From the NCBI GenBank assembly GCA_017590115.1, contig JAGGNK010015447.1, forward strand, positions 1 through 64,000: 64,000 nt of DNA, written 5' to 3'. The notes below the pieces were generated by a model that saw only the letters and a program-made list of their open reading frames with translations, made no database searches and was not told the origin of the DNA. Made by a program: the position numbers and the translations under genes. The DNA is from Montifringilla adamsi (lineage: Eukaryota; Chordata; Aves; Passeriformes; Passeridae). The stretch's first letter is position 1. The number at the start of each line of letters is the position of its first letter. Positions 44,363-58,804 of this stretch are shown one piece after another.

Positions 44363-46719
44363 GTTCAGAAATGCAGAGGAAATGCTTCCCTCCTTGGCTG
44401 TGTGCTCAGGCTTGCTTGGCTTTACTGTGTGTGCAGCAGGAACCCGCCTTGGGAGGAAGAATTTAAAAAGGAAGAAAAGGTTTTATTCAGTAGTGTCTGG
44501 TGGAATGGAAAGAAGAGCTGGTCTGGAGACAGGAGCTATTTAAGGGCTTATTAGCTGCCAGATTTTTAAGGGGAAACTAAATCAGAGAACAGACAGAATC
44601 ATTTAATTTGTTGCTGAGGGATTTGATTAGTTCTGATCAAACCTTGTGTGGTGAAAGTGTGATAATCAATAAGATAATTTAAAAAAAACCACACTGCTTT
44701 CATTCACATCTTTTTTTGCTTGACTTCTCTAAAGTCAGGAGATAAATTTAGATTTACCTTTTCATTTTCCTTCTTTGTGAAACTGCAGCCCTGTTGAAAC
44801 ATCAAGTGTGCTTGTTATCAGTGGGGTATAGAGCCCTGTTTGCATCAAGTATGCTTCAGTCAGGACCAGTGGGCAACGTTGAACCAAATTGTTATTTGAA
44901 TTTCATCTGTCTCTTGTTAAAAGCAAGAGAAGAAGAATTGTAGTTTTCAGGAAGTTAGATGATTTACAATTGGTTTCACCTGTTTGTCTCTATTCCTGTC
45001 CATATCACGGCACAAGTTTTCCATTCCTACACCAAGTACAGGTAGGTCCCTTCATTCTCTGGTTCAATTTTTTTTTTTTTTTTTAAATTTGGTTGATGTT
45101 CCTGGGCTTTGATGATGCTGTTTAACCTGCTGTATATCTCTCTTCCTGTACCCATTTTCCAGTGCAGTGCATTTTGCATTAATTTTCTGGTACATAAACT
45201 GAGGGATTTTTTAAATATTCAGCAGACTGGGAGCCTTTTTCCCTTGTGCTGAGATCCAGGTGAGGTGAGGACAGGACATCCACCAGCTTGGCAATTAATT
45301 ACCAGCACTCAGAGGGCTAAAGGGCAGAGCTGCTCATGGTCAGCCACCCAAAAGCCCTCAGTAAACTGTGGAAAACCAAAGACTGCCAGTGACCCAGAGG
45401 GTCCATCAATCCCACAGGGCAGATCAGGGTCATATCCTCTGTGCCTGGAATCTAGAGTTTTACATGGAGCTCCCTGCTTGAAACCAAGCACTGACAGTAC
45501 CTGGGTATTCAGCTCAACTTTCTGTAGCAAACACAATTTTAGAAATTGTTTTATACTTCCCTGCCACGACCAGATTCTGTCTTCAGTTACCAGTCATGAC
45601 TGTAATCTCAGATTAGATTTCAAACCTTTTTTTTCTGATTTTCGGGAGACTCAGTGTTACTTCAGAGCATGTTTTTCCATCCGTTTACTGTGAATCTACT
45701 TGGAGTCCCTAGTTCTCCCATACAAGGCAAAATAGTACCTGGCAGTGTGTGTTTGCCTGCAGAATTCCCCAGAAATGTGCCATCTGTTTCCAAGTGGCTA
45801 AAGGATCAATGGTAATGGCAGCAGCTTTGAAGCTGAAACCACACCTTACTTGAGCCCTGCTGTGGTGGGCACAAAGAGCTCTGAAGTCAGTGCTGGCTTC
45901 TCATTCCATTTGTATTCCTCTTGCAGTGGTTCAAAAGAGATTTGCAAATGTAGGTCAGTTCTGTGTGGATTATTTAACAGGAATTCTCGATGGAAGTGTT
46001 ATTTATGCAACTGTCAGGACTCAAACCTGGGAGCTCCATGGTGCAATGGTGCATGTCTTCCAGCTACTTCTTCTGTGGGGAGTTTGGTAAAGGGGAAATT
46101 CTTGTTGTACATAGGCAGTTTGAGGAGGTATTCCCAGTGTGCTTTAATTCAAGGAGTAGTGCTACTAGTATAATTACTAGTGTAATTCAAGGTGCTGTGC
46201 TAAAGCTCTACGCTGACAGCCACATCCAAAAAAGGCTGAAACAAATATTTGCAAAACTTTATGTGCAACTCCATAGCATTGCCCAAGTTTGTTTTTGCAC
46301 CTCATTTAGACTTTGAATTTGTGTATCTGCTGTGGTTTTGTTTTTTTTGTTGAAAGGGTGCAGGTGCTATTAGTGTGGATGAACTGAGGCTGGCTCCTTC
46401 TGTACCCCACCCTAGAAATGCTCCCTAATGTGTTCAGCTCAGTCTGCATCAAGTTCCATGTCTGTGGGACTGGCCTGCAAGTCAGTTGGTTTAAGTAATA
46501 GCACACTGTGCTGCAATCTGCTGTATAATTATACACTTAATTAGATTCACAGTTTGCTACCTGTGTCACACTGTGGCATGGCTTGCTGCTCTTTTAGGGA
46601 GGGGAAAAAAAACCCTCATCTGCTTATAGCGCAGAAAAGCATCATAACAGTTGATTTTCGCCCTGAAGGTTTGAATTCCTCTTAGAAGAACCTGCAGAAC
46701 AGATTAAAGCTCAAGTAAT

Positions 46720-46895
46720 TACTGTTTATTAAATATCAGTGGTGAACACCCCCCAATTAAAATAGGCCTTTGGGCTTGCCGGGGAAAAGCCCTAAGAACA
46801 AGATGATGATGGCAAACACACTTAGAGCTATGGATAAACAGAGAGAAAATTTCAGTGCGTGAGTTCGGAGGGACCTGTGATTGTGAGATCTTATA
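46720..46895 (-). mobile_element. possible LTR remnant truncated by a CR1
   Basis: TACTGTTTATTAAATATCAG resembles a reversed LTR polyadenylation region and is followed by a compact GC-richer stretch. A CR1 copy begins directly after it. No second end was found. Confidence 0.25.
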
Positions 46896-46899
46896 TGAC

Positions 46900-47228
46900 C
46901 ATCACAGATGGCCTGGGTTGGGAGGAACCTTACAGATCATCCAGTTCTAACCCCCCTGCCATGGGCAGGGACACCTTCCATTTCCCAGGTTGCTCAGAGC
47001 CCCGTCCAGCCTGGCCTGGAACACTGCCAGGGATGGGGCAGCTTCTCTGGGCAACCTGTGCCAGGGCCTCACCATGCTCACGGGGAGGAATTTCTTCCCA
47101 ATATCCCATCTAAACCTGACTCTCTGTCACTGTGAAGCCATTCCCCTTTTCCTGTCACTCCAGGCCCTTGTCAGGAGTCTCTCTGCATCTTTCTGTAGGC
47201 TCCCTTCAACCCTGGAAGGCCACAATGA
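46900..47228 (-). repeat. CR1 3' fragment
   Basis: Well-preserved reverse CR1 motifs are present: GCCTGGGTTGGGAGGAACCT, CCCCCTGCCATGGGCAGGGA, GGCAACCTGTGCCAGGGCCT and GGAGGAATTTCTTCCCAATA. Confidence 0.9.
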
Positions 47229-47449
47229 GGTTGATATATCATGAGGTGAATCACCATCACATGGGGTAAACATGTTCTTACTTGTTATTCTGCAAAATAT
47301 CTCTCTTCAATGTATCTTCCTTATGCATGTTTAATCTGCCTTAAAACTCTCCGTGATGGGCACTGCTTGTGTGTGTCAGCAAATAGGAAAGAGCCTTAGT
47401 TTACCATTATTCATTTTAAACAATAGAATGTTTTGGAATGGAGGTATCC

Positions 47450-47562
47450 ATGGGGCTCTGAGCAACATGGTCTAGTGGAAGGTGTCCCTGCAATGGCAGA
47501 GGAGTTGGAACTGGATGATCATTCACCCTTCCAACCCAAGCAATTTTATGATTCTATAATTA
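47450..47562 (+). repeat. CR1 3'-tail fragment
   Basis: GGGGCTCTGAGCAACATGGT, AATGGCAGAGGAGTTGGAAC and a terminal TTATGATTCTATAATT show the forward CR1 3' end. Confidence 0.75.
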
Positions 47563-47960
47563 TGTCATTTGATCCTTCACAGAGCAATCCTTCTATCCTT
47601 CTCCATGAAATGAGATGAAAAAAGGGCATAAAAATTTTATTTCTCATCCTGTTCGTCCTCTTCCTTTCAAGACAGAAAACTTAGAAGTGTCTGACTGCTC
47701 AAAGCCTCCACAGATGGGCTGTTTCCCTAAGCATGACACTGCAACAGTGCAGCATTTCAGGGACTGTGTCAAGCTGTCCACACTTTTAAGTGTTCAGAAA
47801 CATAAGCCAACATTTCCCTCTGTAAGGGAGGAGTCCTTCACAACATCTTGCTGCTGCAATTATGGCAGATTGCGTTTGTACAGACCCTGCTAAGATACTG
47901 TGAAGTTGGTTATTGCGCATTTCACTGAGCAATGCCAGGATTTAGGAGCCTATGCTGTTA

Positions 47961-48030
47961 ATTAGGGCATTGGTGAGGCCACACCTCAAGTGCTGTGGCC
48001 AGTTTTGGGCCTCTCGCTACAAGTAAGGTC
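47961..48030 (+). repeat. short CR1 fragment
   Basis: GAGGCCACACCTCAAGTGCT and CAGTTTTGGGCCTCTCGCTA match the forward CR1 reverse-transcriptase 3' region. Both ends are lost. Confidence 0.65.
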
Positions 48031-49107
48031 CCTTCTGTTCACACCATCCCACCCTCTTTGCTTGATAACCCCATACACCATTTCTTCACCAAACTGCTGG
48101 TCACACTCTCTCCCTCCTTCATCATTCTTAGTTTAAAACTCTCCTCAGCAGGTTGGATAGTTCTCTGTCTTGGCTTTTTTAACTCTGGTGTTTCCATCAC
48201 CTCAAAAAGATTACTAGGAGCAGGAAAGATTCAGTAAACTTTGACCAAAACCCAGAAATAATAATAAAGCCTGTGCAAGTGTTTCATATCTCTGATCTGT
48301 AGTAGTTTCCTATAATGCCGTTTAGGGTAATTTCTCATGCAAGCACAGTGCACACAGCCCATAAATCTTGCAATGGAGGAACCACTCAAGCTCTGTGTCA
48401 GAAAGGGCTCCTTTGCCCCCTGCTCGTGGAAGGCTGTTCTAGAACTTCATAGTTCTGATCCTTAGAAACTTCTCCCCAGTTTTCAACCCATGTCTTTCCT
48501 CGGAGAGTGGAGATGAACAAGTCCATATGTTCTTCTTAAGCCAGGATTGTCTTTTAGATTAGAAATTTCTCTCCTTTGTATGTTTCCCTCCTGGGAAACC
48601 AAAGAAGCGGTAAATTTCTTAGGCAATTTCATTTCCAACTTCATTTTCTTAGGAAGACAAGTAAGCATTTTTTTTCTTCTTAGTTTCTTTTCATTCAAAG
48701 GATTTTCTTAACTGCCTTTGTAGTTTTGTCCTATTGATCTCTCATAGTCATCCTGCAATCAAGCAACAAATGGAGCCTTCATTCTTTTTCAGTCTGAACA
48801 CATAACAGAGGAGAAATTCTGTTCGATCTCTGAATAGACACTATTTACTTGGTTTATTGTGTGTGATTTCTATAATTATAATTATAGTCCTTTAGGTCAC
48901 CCGATTTTTTTGACTGATTTCCCAGCCTTTCTGGAAAAGCCTGATTTAACAAACTAATGATATGACTTTTCATTGTCATGGCTATATAAGCAGCATTTTA
49001 GAAGTGATATCTGGAGTCGAAACTATAAACAATTTTTGGCAATGAGAAACCAAGCAAACCACATAGCAGCCAGATCTCCTTGTCTTTTGCACTTAAATAA
49101 TGTTTTA

Positions 49108-49123
49108 NGGGGGGGGGGGGGGG
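49108..49123. other. single ambiguous base (N) and a run of 15 G
   Basis: One N at 49108 is followed by 15 G, a likely sequencing or assembly stall point. Any frame through it is unreliable. Confidence 0.9.
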
Positions 49124-50267
49124 ACGACCAACAACAAAAAAACCTCCTGAAAATATGTAACTGCTTAAAGAATAAAAAGGGCAGGAAAAACTTTGTCTCC
49201 GTTTCAGTTGGGAATATAGGGTGGTCCTCAGCTTTGAAAATAAGATTAAGGAAATGTACAAATTGGCACCTACCTGAAGCAATTTTGGAGTTTAAGGAGA
49301 GTGTGTTTCAAGTGTTTCAAGGTTGCATGAAGTGCCTTTGGAGTCCACAGGCAAGGACATTTCATTTTATTGTCAATAGGACTGAAAAATTTTAGAAGGA
49401 ATTATGACTTTTGCAAAATTTGCTTCCACCCAGTCTCAAGGCTTGAAGTCCTCTGGCTCCTGCAGAGCATGGGTCTAGAGAAAACTCTGTCCAGAGGAAA
49501 GGCAGGGGGTTTCCTGATTCCTTTCTTTACAGCAGGAGCCCTGGGAGGTTTTGGATGAGGAAAACCTATGCTGTTCTTGAACATGAGGTGCTTCAGAGCT
49601 GGGTAAGGCTCAGGACAGTGTGAGAAGCTGCTGCTCTCAGTTGGATGCTGCACAGCTCAATGAGCAGCCTCAAGCCAGCTCTCAGGGGTGGAACATGGGA
49701 AAAGAAGGTAAATACATTCCTTAGTGTGGAGCTACCAGAGTGGGGACTCTTAACAGCCGAGTGGGGGAGTCCCCCAGTTGCCAAAAGGGACACAAGGTTG
49801 GAGGTCACTGAGTTTAACTGAACGTGAGGCAGTGGTTCAGCCAGGTTAGTCCAGTGCAAGTGAAGTAAACACAAAGCCAAGCACTGAAATATTTGCAAGA
49901 CTTTAGGAAACATTCAGAAAACAGAGGCCTTGCTGCTTTGTGTCTCTGGTAGTTTTGCATTACCTAAATTCCTTCCTAACCTCGAGATTTGTCTCCAGGT
50001 AGGTTTGAAATTAGAGAAGATATTACTAATTTTAGATTTCTGTCCAGGCTTGCAGCTGTGCACAGCTCTAGTCTAGATATAGTTGTGTGAGAAGTAAAAA
50101 GCTCTGAGCCTGCAATTTTCAGGTCTGTGGTGAAGACTCCTGTATCTTCTCTGATGTGATGCAAGGAAAAAGGTTTTCATCATGAGAGTTGTTCACTGTT
50201 GGTAAGGCTCCAAGAGACAGTGAAATCCTCATCCTTGGAAAGTCTCAAAACTAGGTAATTTTTCATG

Positions 50268-50335
50268 GGATCATATCAAGAATGGCTTGGCTTGGAAGGG
50301 AACATTAAAGATTATCTAGTCCAAGCTGTGGTTAC
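50268..50335 (-). repeat. short CR1 3' remnant
   Basis: GGGATCATATCAAGAATGGC and CTTGGAAGGGAACATTAAAG resemble the reverse CR1 3' tail. The rest is not recognisable. Confidence 0.5.
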
Positions 50336-52334
50336 TATGACTGATCACTGGGAACCAAGCAGCGGCCTCTCCATCTCTGTGTGTGGATGGTGTGCACCCA
50401 AAGCTGTTACCAGTCTAAACAGAGCCTGAAGATGTCTCTAGATCACAATTTAGACAGCTTTGGGGACCTGCCTTTGGGATACAGGGAGCTGAATTTCACC
50501 CAGGAGCTGGAGTTCCTGTGCCTGCTGGCTTCATCCTGAAGCCAGGACAAGCACTGCACTTTGAAAGGGCTCTCCAGCACCCTCCAAGAAAAACCAGATT
50601 TGATGGAGAGGAGGAGCTGATCAGCCATCCTCTTCAATTTGAGAGATTTTCTTTTCTCTGTGGTTGTTTGTGTTTCTTTTTAATCACTTTAAACTGCTCT
50701 GGGACTGCTCTAACTCGGCTGCTGCTTGTCTTGAGATTCATGAGGGATGAGCTGCGAATTAGGACTGCTCAGTGGTGAAGTGCTTTTTCATCCAGGAGGT
50801 TTAAGGCACCTGGCTGAACTTCCTGACAAATCTCCTTAGTTCCAGTACAATGGCTTACTGTAGACCCTGAGGAGAGATGCTCAATCAAGAAATTCCACAT
50901 GGGCTTCAGAACTGATTGATGGCAGAGCTGATTTCTTTGTTTTCTTTTTCCATGCAAAAGTGCCCTTTCCCCCACAATTTTTCATGAAGTTTTGTAAAAC
51001 TTTTCCACATCTCATTTTAACTATTTCCACATCTAATTTTAACTATTTTAAAATAAAATAGAGTTCCCCCTTTCTCCTCTTCTAAACAGCCCTGTAGATA
51101 AGAAACTAAGCCTATTACTACAGAAAAATTAAGTTTCCAAGTGATATCCTGTGTTTCAGGAGTTATTCCCACAGCTTTGAAATCAATATCTGCCTGTCTT
51201 GGGGGGATTTTGCCTCTTCTTTCCCTGTGGTACAACATCTTCCCAAATCCTTAGGTCTTTGCAGTTAAAGAAATGCAACTCCACTTGTTCCTTGTAAATA
51301 CTTTTTGAAAATGATGGAGAAGAGCTGCATAATTCATCCGAGAAGAGTTCTGTTTTCTAAATAGTTGAGCCGCATCTCTTCCCACTTCCTACTTCTGTCT
51401 ATATTCCTCCCCTGGTGAAAGCCAGAAACATGCAGTGAGATAGGCAGGCAGGGATTTAGCCCCAAATGTCCTCGCTTTCCAAAATGTTAACAGAGCACTC
51501 ACACAAGTTCCCAGCAGGCTTAAAACATGGCCACCCCTAGGAAGAGCCTTTACTGAATTTCTCAGACACGGATCAAGAGGCAGGCTCTGTGCTGCTGCCC
51601 CTGCTCAGCAGCCCTTGTGTAACCACTGCAAACCTGACATTGTCCTGAGGAATGTGTGCACAAACACCCAGGGCACACATCAGGAGACACCTGAGCACTG
51701 GAGCTGATCACATCTTATTTCCTGCACAGGGATGAATTGTGGAAGGATTCTTCTCTGTTAACAAATGTTGAGGGTTTTTTTTTCCTTTGGAAGGGGAATT
51801 TCTAGGCTTTCTCTCCTCTGTGGAAACTTGCTATATCAGAGATTTATGGCTTTCTGGTGCTTTTAGTTGAAATCAGGCAGTGGTGGCACACTAGAGAGAC
51901 AAGGGCAGCTGCTTGGGCAGCGAGAAATCAGGTGGCACTTGAGTAAAGAGCAGTTCTTGGACACTGTCAGCAGAGGTCCTGCTCCGAGGCTGGGTTTTAT
52001 GGCCTCCTTGTAGATGTGCTGGTATGTGAGCTGACAGGGAATGAGCTAGTGAGGGTTTCTAAGACTGATTTGATTCAGGTGCTGCTGACAGTGGCTTAGA
52101 GGAACCTTTGTGTCCTCAAGGAGAGCATCAGTGCTCCTGGGGAGTCATTTTCATCTCACAGGTAGGAAAAGTTGTGGGAGCTCAGCTGTCAGTGGTTGGT
52201 GCCTCAAGATTCTTTGACAAGGGGTAATTTCACACACACTCCTATTCAGTTTGGGAAATTGGTCTAAAAATGTTACTATAAACAGGCTCAATTATTGTAA
52301 AATTCAGTTTATACTAACATAAACAAAGCCTGCC

Positions 52335-52570
52335 ATGGCCTGCCTGAGCTTCCACTAGCTCAGGTTGCTCAGTCCCATCCAACCTGGCCTTGGACACTTC
52401 CAAGGACTGGGCAGCCACAGCTTCTCTGGGCAACCTATGCCAGGGCCTCACCATCCTCACAGGGAACAATTTCTTCCTGATATCGAATCTAAATTTTCTT
52501 TCAGTGTGGAGCCACTCCCTTTTCTTCTGTCACTACATGCTCATGTAAATAGTTTCTCTCTCCTTAGCAG
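52335..52570 (-). repeat. CR1 fragment
   Basis: Reverse CR1 motifs include CAGGTTGCTCAGTCCCATCC, GGGCAGCCACAGCTTCTCTG and CAGGGAACAATTTCTTCCTG. The tail proper is missing. Confidence 0.85.
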
Positions 52571-54312
52571 ATTATTATTAAAATAGGAAAAAGTTGAGGA
52601 ATAGATACTTGGCTAACAGATAATCTGTTTGAAATTTATTATTTCCCCCCACCTCCCACCCCCAGGAATAAATCCAGCTCCCTGGATTTACCTCTTCATG
52701 ATGGTGTAAGAGTGCAAATATTCATTTGCATAGAACTTCCAGGTGAGAAAAGCTGCAGGTCTTGGTGGAGTTAAATTTCATAATGAATTCTTATTATAGA
52801 GTTTTGGTCTTAAAGTTCCTTTAAGGTTGGCAACTGGTACAAAAATGTTGGCCTGGCCTCAGGGTCAAACTTTTATTTATAATACAACAGATGGGAGCAA
52901 AACTGGTTGTGCACCTCTCATCAGCAGACAAGTTTCAAGATAAGTGTATGACAGAGCTCAGCTGCGTGGGATTTGAATGTGAATGACTGGGGCAGGAAGA
53001 TTATCTGGCAGTGTTTGTACAGCATAATATTGCTTGGATGTTGCCTTTGGGAAATGTTTTAACAGGGGCTCGAGGTATCCACTCACTTTATTTTGCATAG
53101 AATAGTCGATCTAACATGTCTAATGATGATGGGTGAGATACTTTATCTAATTTTTCCTGTATTGAACCCAGGAACTAATTCATATGGCCTCTCTAGTTAG
53201 GTATACTCATCACATTAAAAAAAATATTGAGAAAGAGCAAAGTCATCCATGTGATTGTCAGGGTATAAATGCAGTTTTTCTTTTGTAGTAAAACTACTAA
53301 ATCATGTCTTCTCAGCCTGAAACCTCAGTGTTTGCATAAGAGGATATTTACTTTACCTGATCCCTTTGCTTCCCTACTTAGAGTGAAGAGCTTTGATCTG
53401 AAGTTAATAAAAAAGAAGCATTATCTATATAAAACAGATGTATTCAGGAGACTTTTCAAATAACTTTAAAAAAAATTTGGGGTTTTAATTGATGGCTAGG
53501 AAGTTGTGCCAAAAAAAAAGAGATGTTTTTTCAAGCTGAGATGCACAGCCATTTTTCTATCTGACTCTTTAACAGAGGCTACATGAAAAGGTATCAGTCC
53601 TTTGACTCCTGAGCTGATCCTTCTCCATGCAGATTTGATTCCCCACCTTCCTGCTGGAAAATTCACGTGATAGAGAATAGGATCTTTGTGATTAGGATGA
53701 TAAGTGGAGTGGCTGTAGAGTTTTAAGAGGTCTGTTCAATATGACTTTTATATGCACTTCTGTATGACCCGTGAGTTGCCAGAGTTCTTCTGAGGAGCTT
53801 TTGAAAAATCGTGGAAGTGTTGGCTGGAGGGCACCTCTGGGAATCCTCCTGCAAGGGCAAATTGCCACCAGGTCACATCAGTCACAGCTTTGCCTGTCTG
53901 AATCTTGATGGCTTTTGCTGATGAAGTTTCTGTGACAGAGGAGCCCTTGAAAATGATACCTTGTCATTTGTGTTAACTCATCCCCCACAAAAGCTTTGCA
54001 TCTGTGGCTAAAGGGGAAAAAATGTGCCCGCAGCTGCAGAAATAAAGATTAATTGGTTTGTTGCCTTTCAAATGAATTGGTGTATTATATTTTAATAGTT
54101 TAAGCTGGTTCTATATTTAGCATCTATACTTCTAGAAAAAGTTAAAAGGCTTTTGTTCCACTGATCCTGAGAATAATCAGGCTACAAATTAGAGATCAGG
54201 ACGTGCAGAATAGGTTAGGGGAGTTAATTATTCAGAAACTGAATGGCTCAGATTTTTTCCTGCCTTTCAAAAGCTCTAAAGCTTAACTGTTTTTCCCAAA
54301 ATAGGAGATTTT

Positions 54313-54670
54313 CATAGGATCAGAGAGTTATAGAATGGTTTATGTTGGAAGGGGCCCTTAGGATCACCCAGTTCTAACCCCCCTGCCACGGGCAGGGACA
54401 CCTTCCACTATCCCAGCTTGCTCAGAGCCCCATCCAACCTGGCCTGGAACACTGCCAGGGATGGGGCAGCCACAGCTGCTCTGGCCAACCTGTGCCAGGG
54501 CCTCAGCACCCTCACAGGGAACAGTTTCTTTCCAATATCCAACCTAAACATCTTCTCTGTGAGTGTGAAGCCATTCCCTCTTGTCCTGTCACCCCAGGGC
54601 CTTGTCAAGAATCTCTCTCCACTATGGATGCACAGTTTCAAGAAACTTGTGGCCTTGGTCTCCATCTTCT
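54313..54670 (-). repeat. CR1 3' fragment, well preserved
   Basis: The element runs from TTCATAGGATCAGAGAGTTA and TAGAATGGTTTATGTTGGAA to CCCTTGTCCTGTCACCCCAG-type sequence in reverse orientation. Open frames of up to 105 codons here are CR1-derived and not genes. Confidence 0.9.
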
Positions 54671-54859
54671 GCCTTTACAGGGGATGGTTTGGGGAAGCCT
54701 TGGACGACAAGGAGCCACATCCTGTTCTTTATTAGTTTCTGTGTGTTTGCACAAAACAAGTCAGAGCTGCACAGGCCTCTGAGCTACTACCATTTTATGG
54801 CATAATTCAGGGCCACAGGGCAGAATGGCAGAATTACTCAATTTAATCAAGTGTTTCTG

Positions 54860-55270
54860 GATGTCCATAGTCCAGCCTGCTGCTCAAAGCAGCATTATAT
54901 CTGAAGTGAGGTCAGGTTGTGCAGAAATGTGTCAGGTTGGGTCTTGAAAACCTTTAGCGCTGTAGACTGCCCGTCACCACAACATCTCTAGGCAACCTGT
55001 TCCTGTGCTTTGATATTTTCCTGCGCCTTTTCCCCCACCCTTATGTCCAGTAAGAACCCCTCTTGCTTCAATTCAGAACCCTTATCCATTGTTCTGGAGC
55101 TGGGCATGTGAGATCCCTGCTCTTTGGCCTTGGCAAAAGCCTGTCAGGGATTGGAAGGTGGCTTTAATGTTTTATTTTCAGTGTAATCAAGCTCCATTGC
55201 CTCAGCTTCTCTCTTCACAGGAGAGACTTTGTCTCTTCACAGGACAAACTCTCAAGGCTGGACAACTTTG
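54860..55270 (-). repeat. older, more diverged CR1 copy
   Basis: AGCTCAGGTTGTGCAGAA-type, GGGTCTTGAAAACCTTTAGC and GGCAACCTGTTCCTGTGCTT match a different, older CR1 group in reverse orientation. Divergence is higher than in the neighbouring copy at 54.3 kb. Confidence 0.6.
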
Positions 55271-58200
55271 GTGCCATTCCACTAAAGTCATTCCAGGTTA
55301 CTTTTAAAAGACTCGCTGAAATAGCTGTTCATGCTTTAGAAGTGGTTTATGATTCATCCAAAAGGATGGCTAATCCTGGTTAAAACATTTGGACTGGCTT
55401 TCCTACAGGCCTGTGCACAAATATATGAACACAGCTTCTGTTTTGTGTTCCCTTGACTTCCTGTCTGGGTCATCTCTTTAATTTTGTGTCTCTCCCATGA
55501 CACCCAAGAAGTCTTATCTTGCCACAGAGAAAATACAGAGGTTTTGCCTTGGACGTGAATGAAACAATAAAAGGGTTCTTTTAGTTTTTGTCTTACTTCT
55601 ACTGCTTGTGTCATTAAATAGGCAAAGCATAAAGAAAATGCTTCTTAGAAATGGACCTCTGTGGTTCTTCAGGAAGAAAAGACCCTGGATATCACTGCAT
55701 ATGTCTTATTATCATGGTAAATGTTAAAAAGTGCAAGTAATGTATGTTAATGTTGAGTTTTCCTGTCAATTCAGATGAGCACATTATGAATAAACCCTGG
55801 ATTCCCACTGTCTTGTGCCACTACAAAATAATGTTCCTTCTCTTCTCAGACTTGGTCAAGAAATCACTTCAGGAATAGAAATGAATTATATAAGGCTGTA
55901 CCCTGGCTATCTGACAACCTCACTTCTTCCCAGTAGGCACAGTACTAACTTTATCCCAGCACAGTGCTCGGGCTAATATGAGTCATCTGATAACCTCCTC
56001 ATTGTGCACTGACCTCAACCTTGGACCAAAATAAACAGAAATTCAATTACAAACCTCTCCTTGGTGCTCTCACCCTCCCTCCAGTGTGTCTGAAGCTCTG
56101 AGCAGTGTGGCAGACTCAGCTTGGCTTTCTTTCCCATCCGGCTGTGGTGAAATGGGAGCTGAGCCTTGGGATGGATTGTGTTTGTCCTCCAAAGAGCCTC
56201 AGGCTCTGATCCTGTGTTCAGTGGGTTCAGCACTTGCTCTGCTCACTGCAGGTGGGTTGCTCCTGCCTGATGTTGAGCTGGAGTCCTCTGTGATATGGGA
56301 AAAGCCTTGCATCTCCCCCTCAAGGCAGAACCTGGCATCTAATAGCTAATTTCTTCACTTTCCCTGCTTGCATTAATAGCTGGGAAAGATTTTTTGTAGG
56401 TTTATAATTTTTTTGCCATTCTCCCTTCCTGATAGCCAGATGCAAGTTGGGGATCTTCAGGAAGAGAATAGGGCACTTGGGGCAGAGAAAGAGGATGGAG
56501 GATCAGTGATAGGGTATTTTTGGGATAAATTTTCCTCTGAAACAAGTCCACTTTGAAGACACAAACCTCTGTCTGTATCCAGGAATGACCACCTCAGATG
56601 TCCTGCGTGTGACAAGAGAGGGATGGCACATTGCCACACATGGATATCGGCTTGTTAAAGCACTGCTCTGAACAGAGATAATTCCAAGATAACTTCAGCC
56701 CTGCCACTGGACACTCAGCTTGTGCCTTTTCCCAATCTACAAAACAGGGCCCACCACTAAGCCTGTTCCACAGCCATACCCTTTTAAGGGTAAGATTTAG
56801 GGTTTTGTAGTTTGTGTGGAGAAGGTTCCATGGGGCCAATTAATGGAGGGTGCTTAGCATCCCTGCACCAAAAACAAAGCTGCTCATCTTCTAAAGCCTT
56901 GATTTAAATCTCCCTGAGCTGTTCTCTATGAGTAAATTATAGAAAAAATTACCTTGGTCTCTGGAGCAATCCAGTCCTGATCTGTCTTGAAATAAGTATT
57001 TGAAACTTCACAGTGAAAAGCAGATGTTAAATTCATGTTATTCTGCATTGCCTCTGAACTGTTTGCTTGAAGATAAACCCCCTTTCCTGTTCTTGCTGAT
57101 CATTGGCCATCTGTTCTCCAAGAAAGATCTGAAATTACTAAAGCAGGAAAGTCATCCATGAAGTAAAAAAAAAGGTAATGCAACAGTTTTTAAGGTGCAT
57201 TTTCAGATGCATCATGCAAAAAATCCCTAAAAGATTCAATAGCTTTGTCATGTGTGAATTTATAAGGACACATGTATTTCTACAGCCAGGGTATAATTCT
57301 GTAAATAAGCACAGCCCTGCAACCAAACATGCATGCAAATATGCCTTAAGATTTATACAAAGCTTGCACTTATTTGGCTTTAATAACTACCTACATATCT
57401 GGCAAGAGTAAAGGTGAATCTGACAAAAATTCTAAGGGTGAGTCAAGAAGTTTGGGTGGAAGGCACTACTGAAACATGGAATCATTCTGTTGAAGAAGAC
57501 CCTTAAAAAGTTGGGACTTGCAGACACCAAACTTTCAGCACTGAATGTGATAGAGAAAGAAAATATGGTTCTGTTCTAAGAAAGAGCCTACTCACTTAAT
57601 TTGTACCCAAACCACCCTGGAATGAAAGGGTTCTTTCATCTGAAAGCTTCAGGCATAATGCACCTTTTGTTTTACATGAAGCCTGAGGCATTCACCTCCT
57701 GTCACTTTGCTGGTGAAGTGCTTTACCTCCTTTATGATGCAATCTGAAGATCTTTGTACTCAGCAGAACGTTTCCTTTTCATGTCAGTTAGTTGGGGAAG
57801 AGCTGTGCACCTCGTTCCTTTGAAAAATGGATTAATGATTCAGAAGTGCATTAACATTGAATCTCCATAGTCAGGCACCTCAGAGAGTGATCTTGACTAG
57901 CTTCGAAAATTAACTTCCTCTTTCCAACATGGACCAAAACCACATAAACATAGCAGTTTCTTGTGGAAATGAAATAATGAGCTCACACATAAATTCAAGT
58001 TTCTCTGGAAGCAACATTCTTTGAGTCTGGGATAAGATTTTGAACTTGAGATCGAGTGTAGTGCCTCTGTAATAAGCACAGAAGGAAAAAAAAAAGTGGT
58101 GGAGATAATGGTTTGCTTCCTAAGAAATCAATATGAGATGATTTGGCATGGTGTAGTACTTGGAGCTCATTATGGAATTCTTTGGTGCAAGTATTGGCAA

Positions 58201-58758
58201 TCACTTGGGAATAGCAGAGAGAAATCCATTTTTTGATAATCCCTTATTTTTTGTTCCTCACACAATTATCTGAATTGCAATGTTGGTCTGTGCCTCTGAC
58301 TTTATATGCAGTTCGCCCACTGAGAAGATTGTGGAGCACACAAATTCCATCCCTTAGCAGTATTTAGGTTTTTTTTCTCTTGCCACAAATTCTACCTGTT
58401 TTAATACCCTTTAAAGGAGCAACTCTGTAGCTTAAATAACTATCAAGTTTATATTTTAAATCTAAACCTCTGTCTGTTAGAAGATCCTTGTCCGTTCATT
58501 CTCTTCTGATCCAGGACAAAGTTTTGCATACATTTGCCATCCTGGAAGCGAGATCCCAGTGTCCTGTGGGTCCCTTAGACCTCAATTACCTTGATGTAAT
58601 CCTGTTGGCTGACAGCAAATGTCTGCATGTTTACCCAGGGATAATCAATAACACTTTGGGCTCAGAAACAATGATTGTTGACTGGAGGCTCTTCCACTTG
58701 TCTTCCTGTGAATTAAAAATTGGTGATCACAAAAACCTCATGTTCGTTAAAACAAACC

Positions 58759-58761
<3 letters not shown>

Positions 58762-58801
<40 letters not shown>
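58762..58801. repeat. uninterrupted T run of 40
   Basis: Forty T in a row follow CCCCC. Length calls in such runs are unreliable. It is not joined to a retrocopy that I can recognise. Confidence 0.9.
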
Positions 58802-58804
<3 letters not shown>
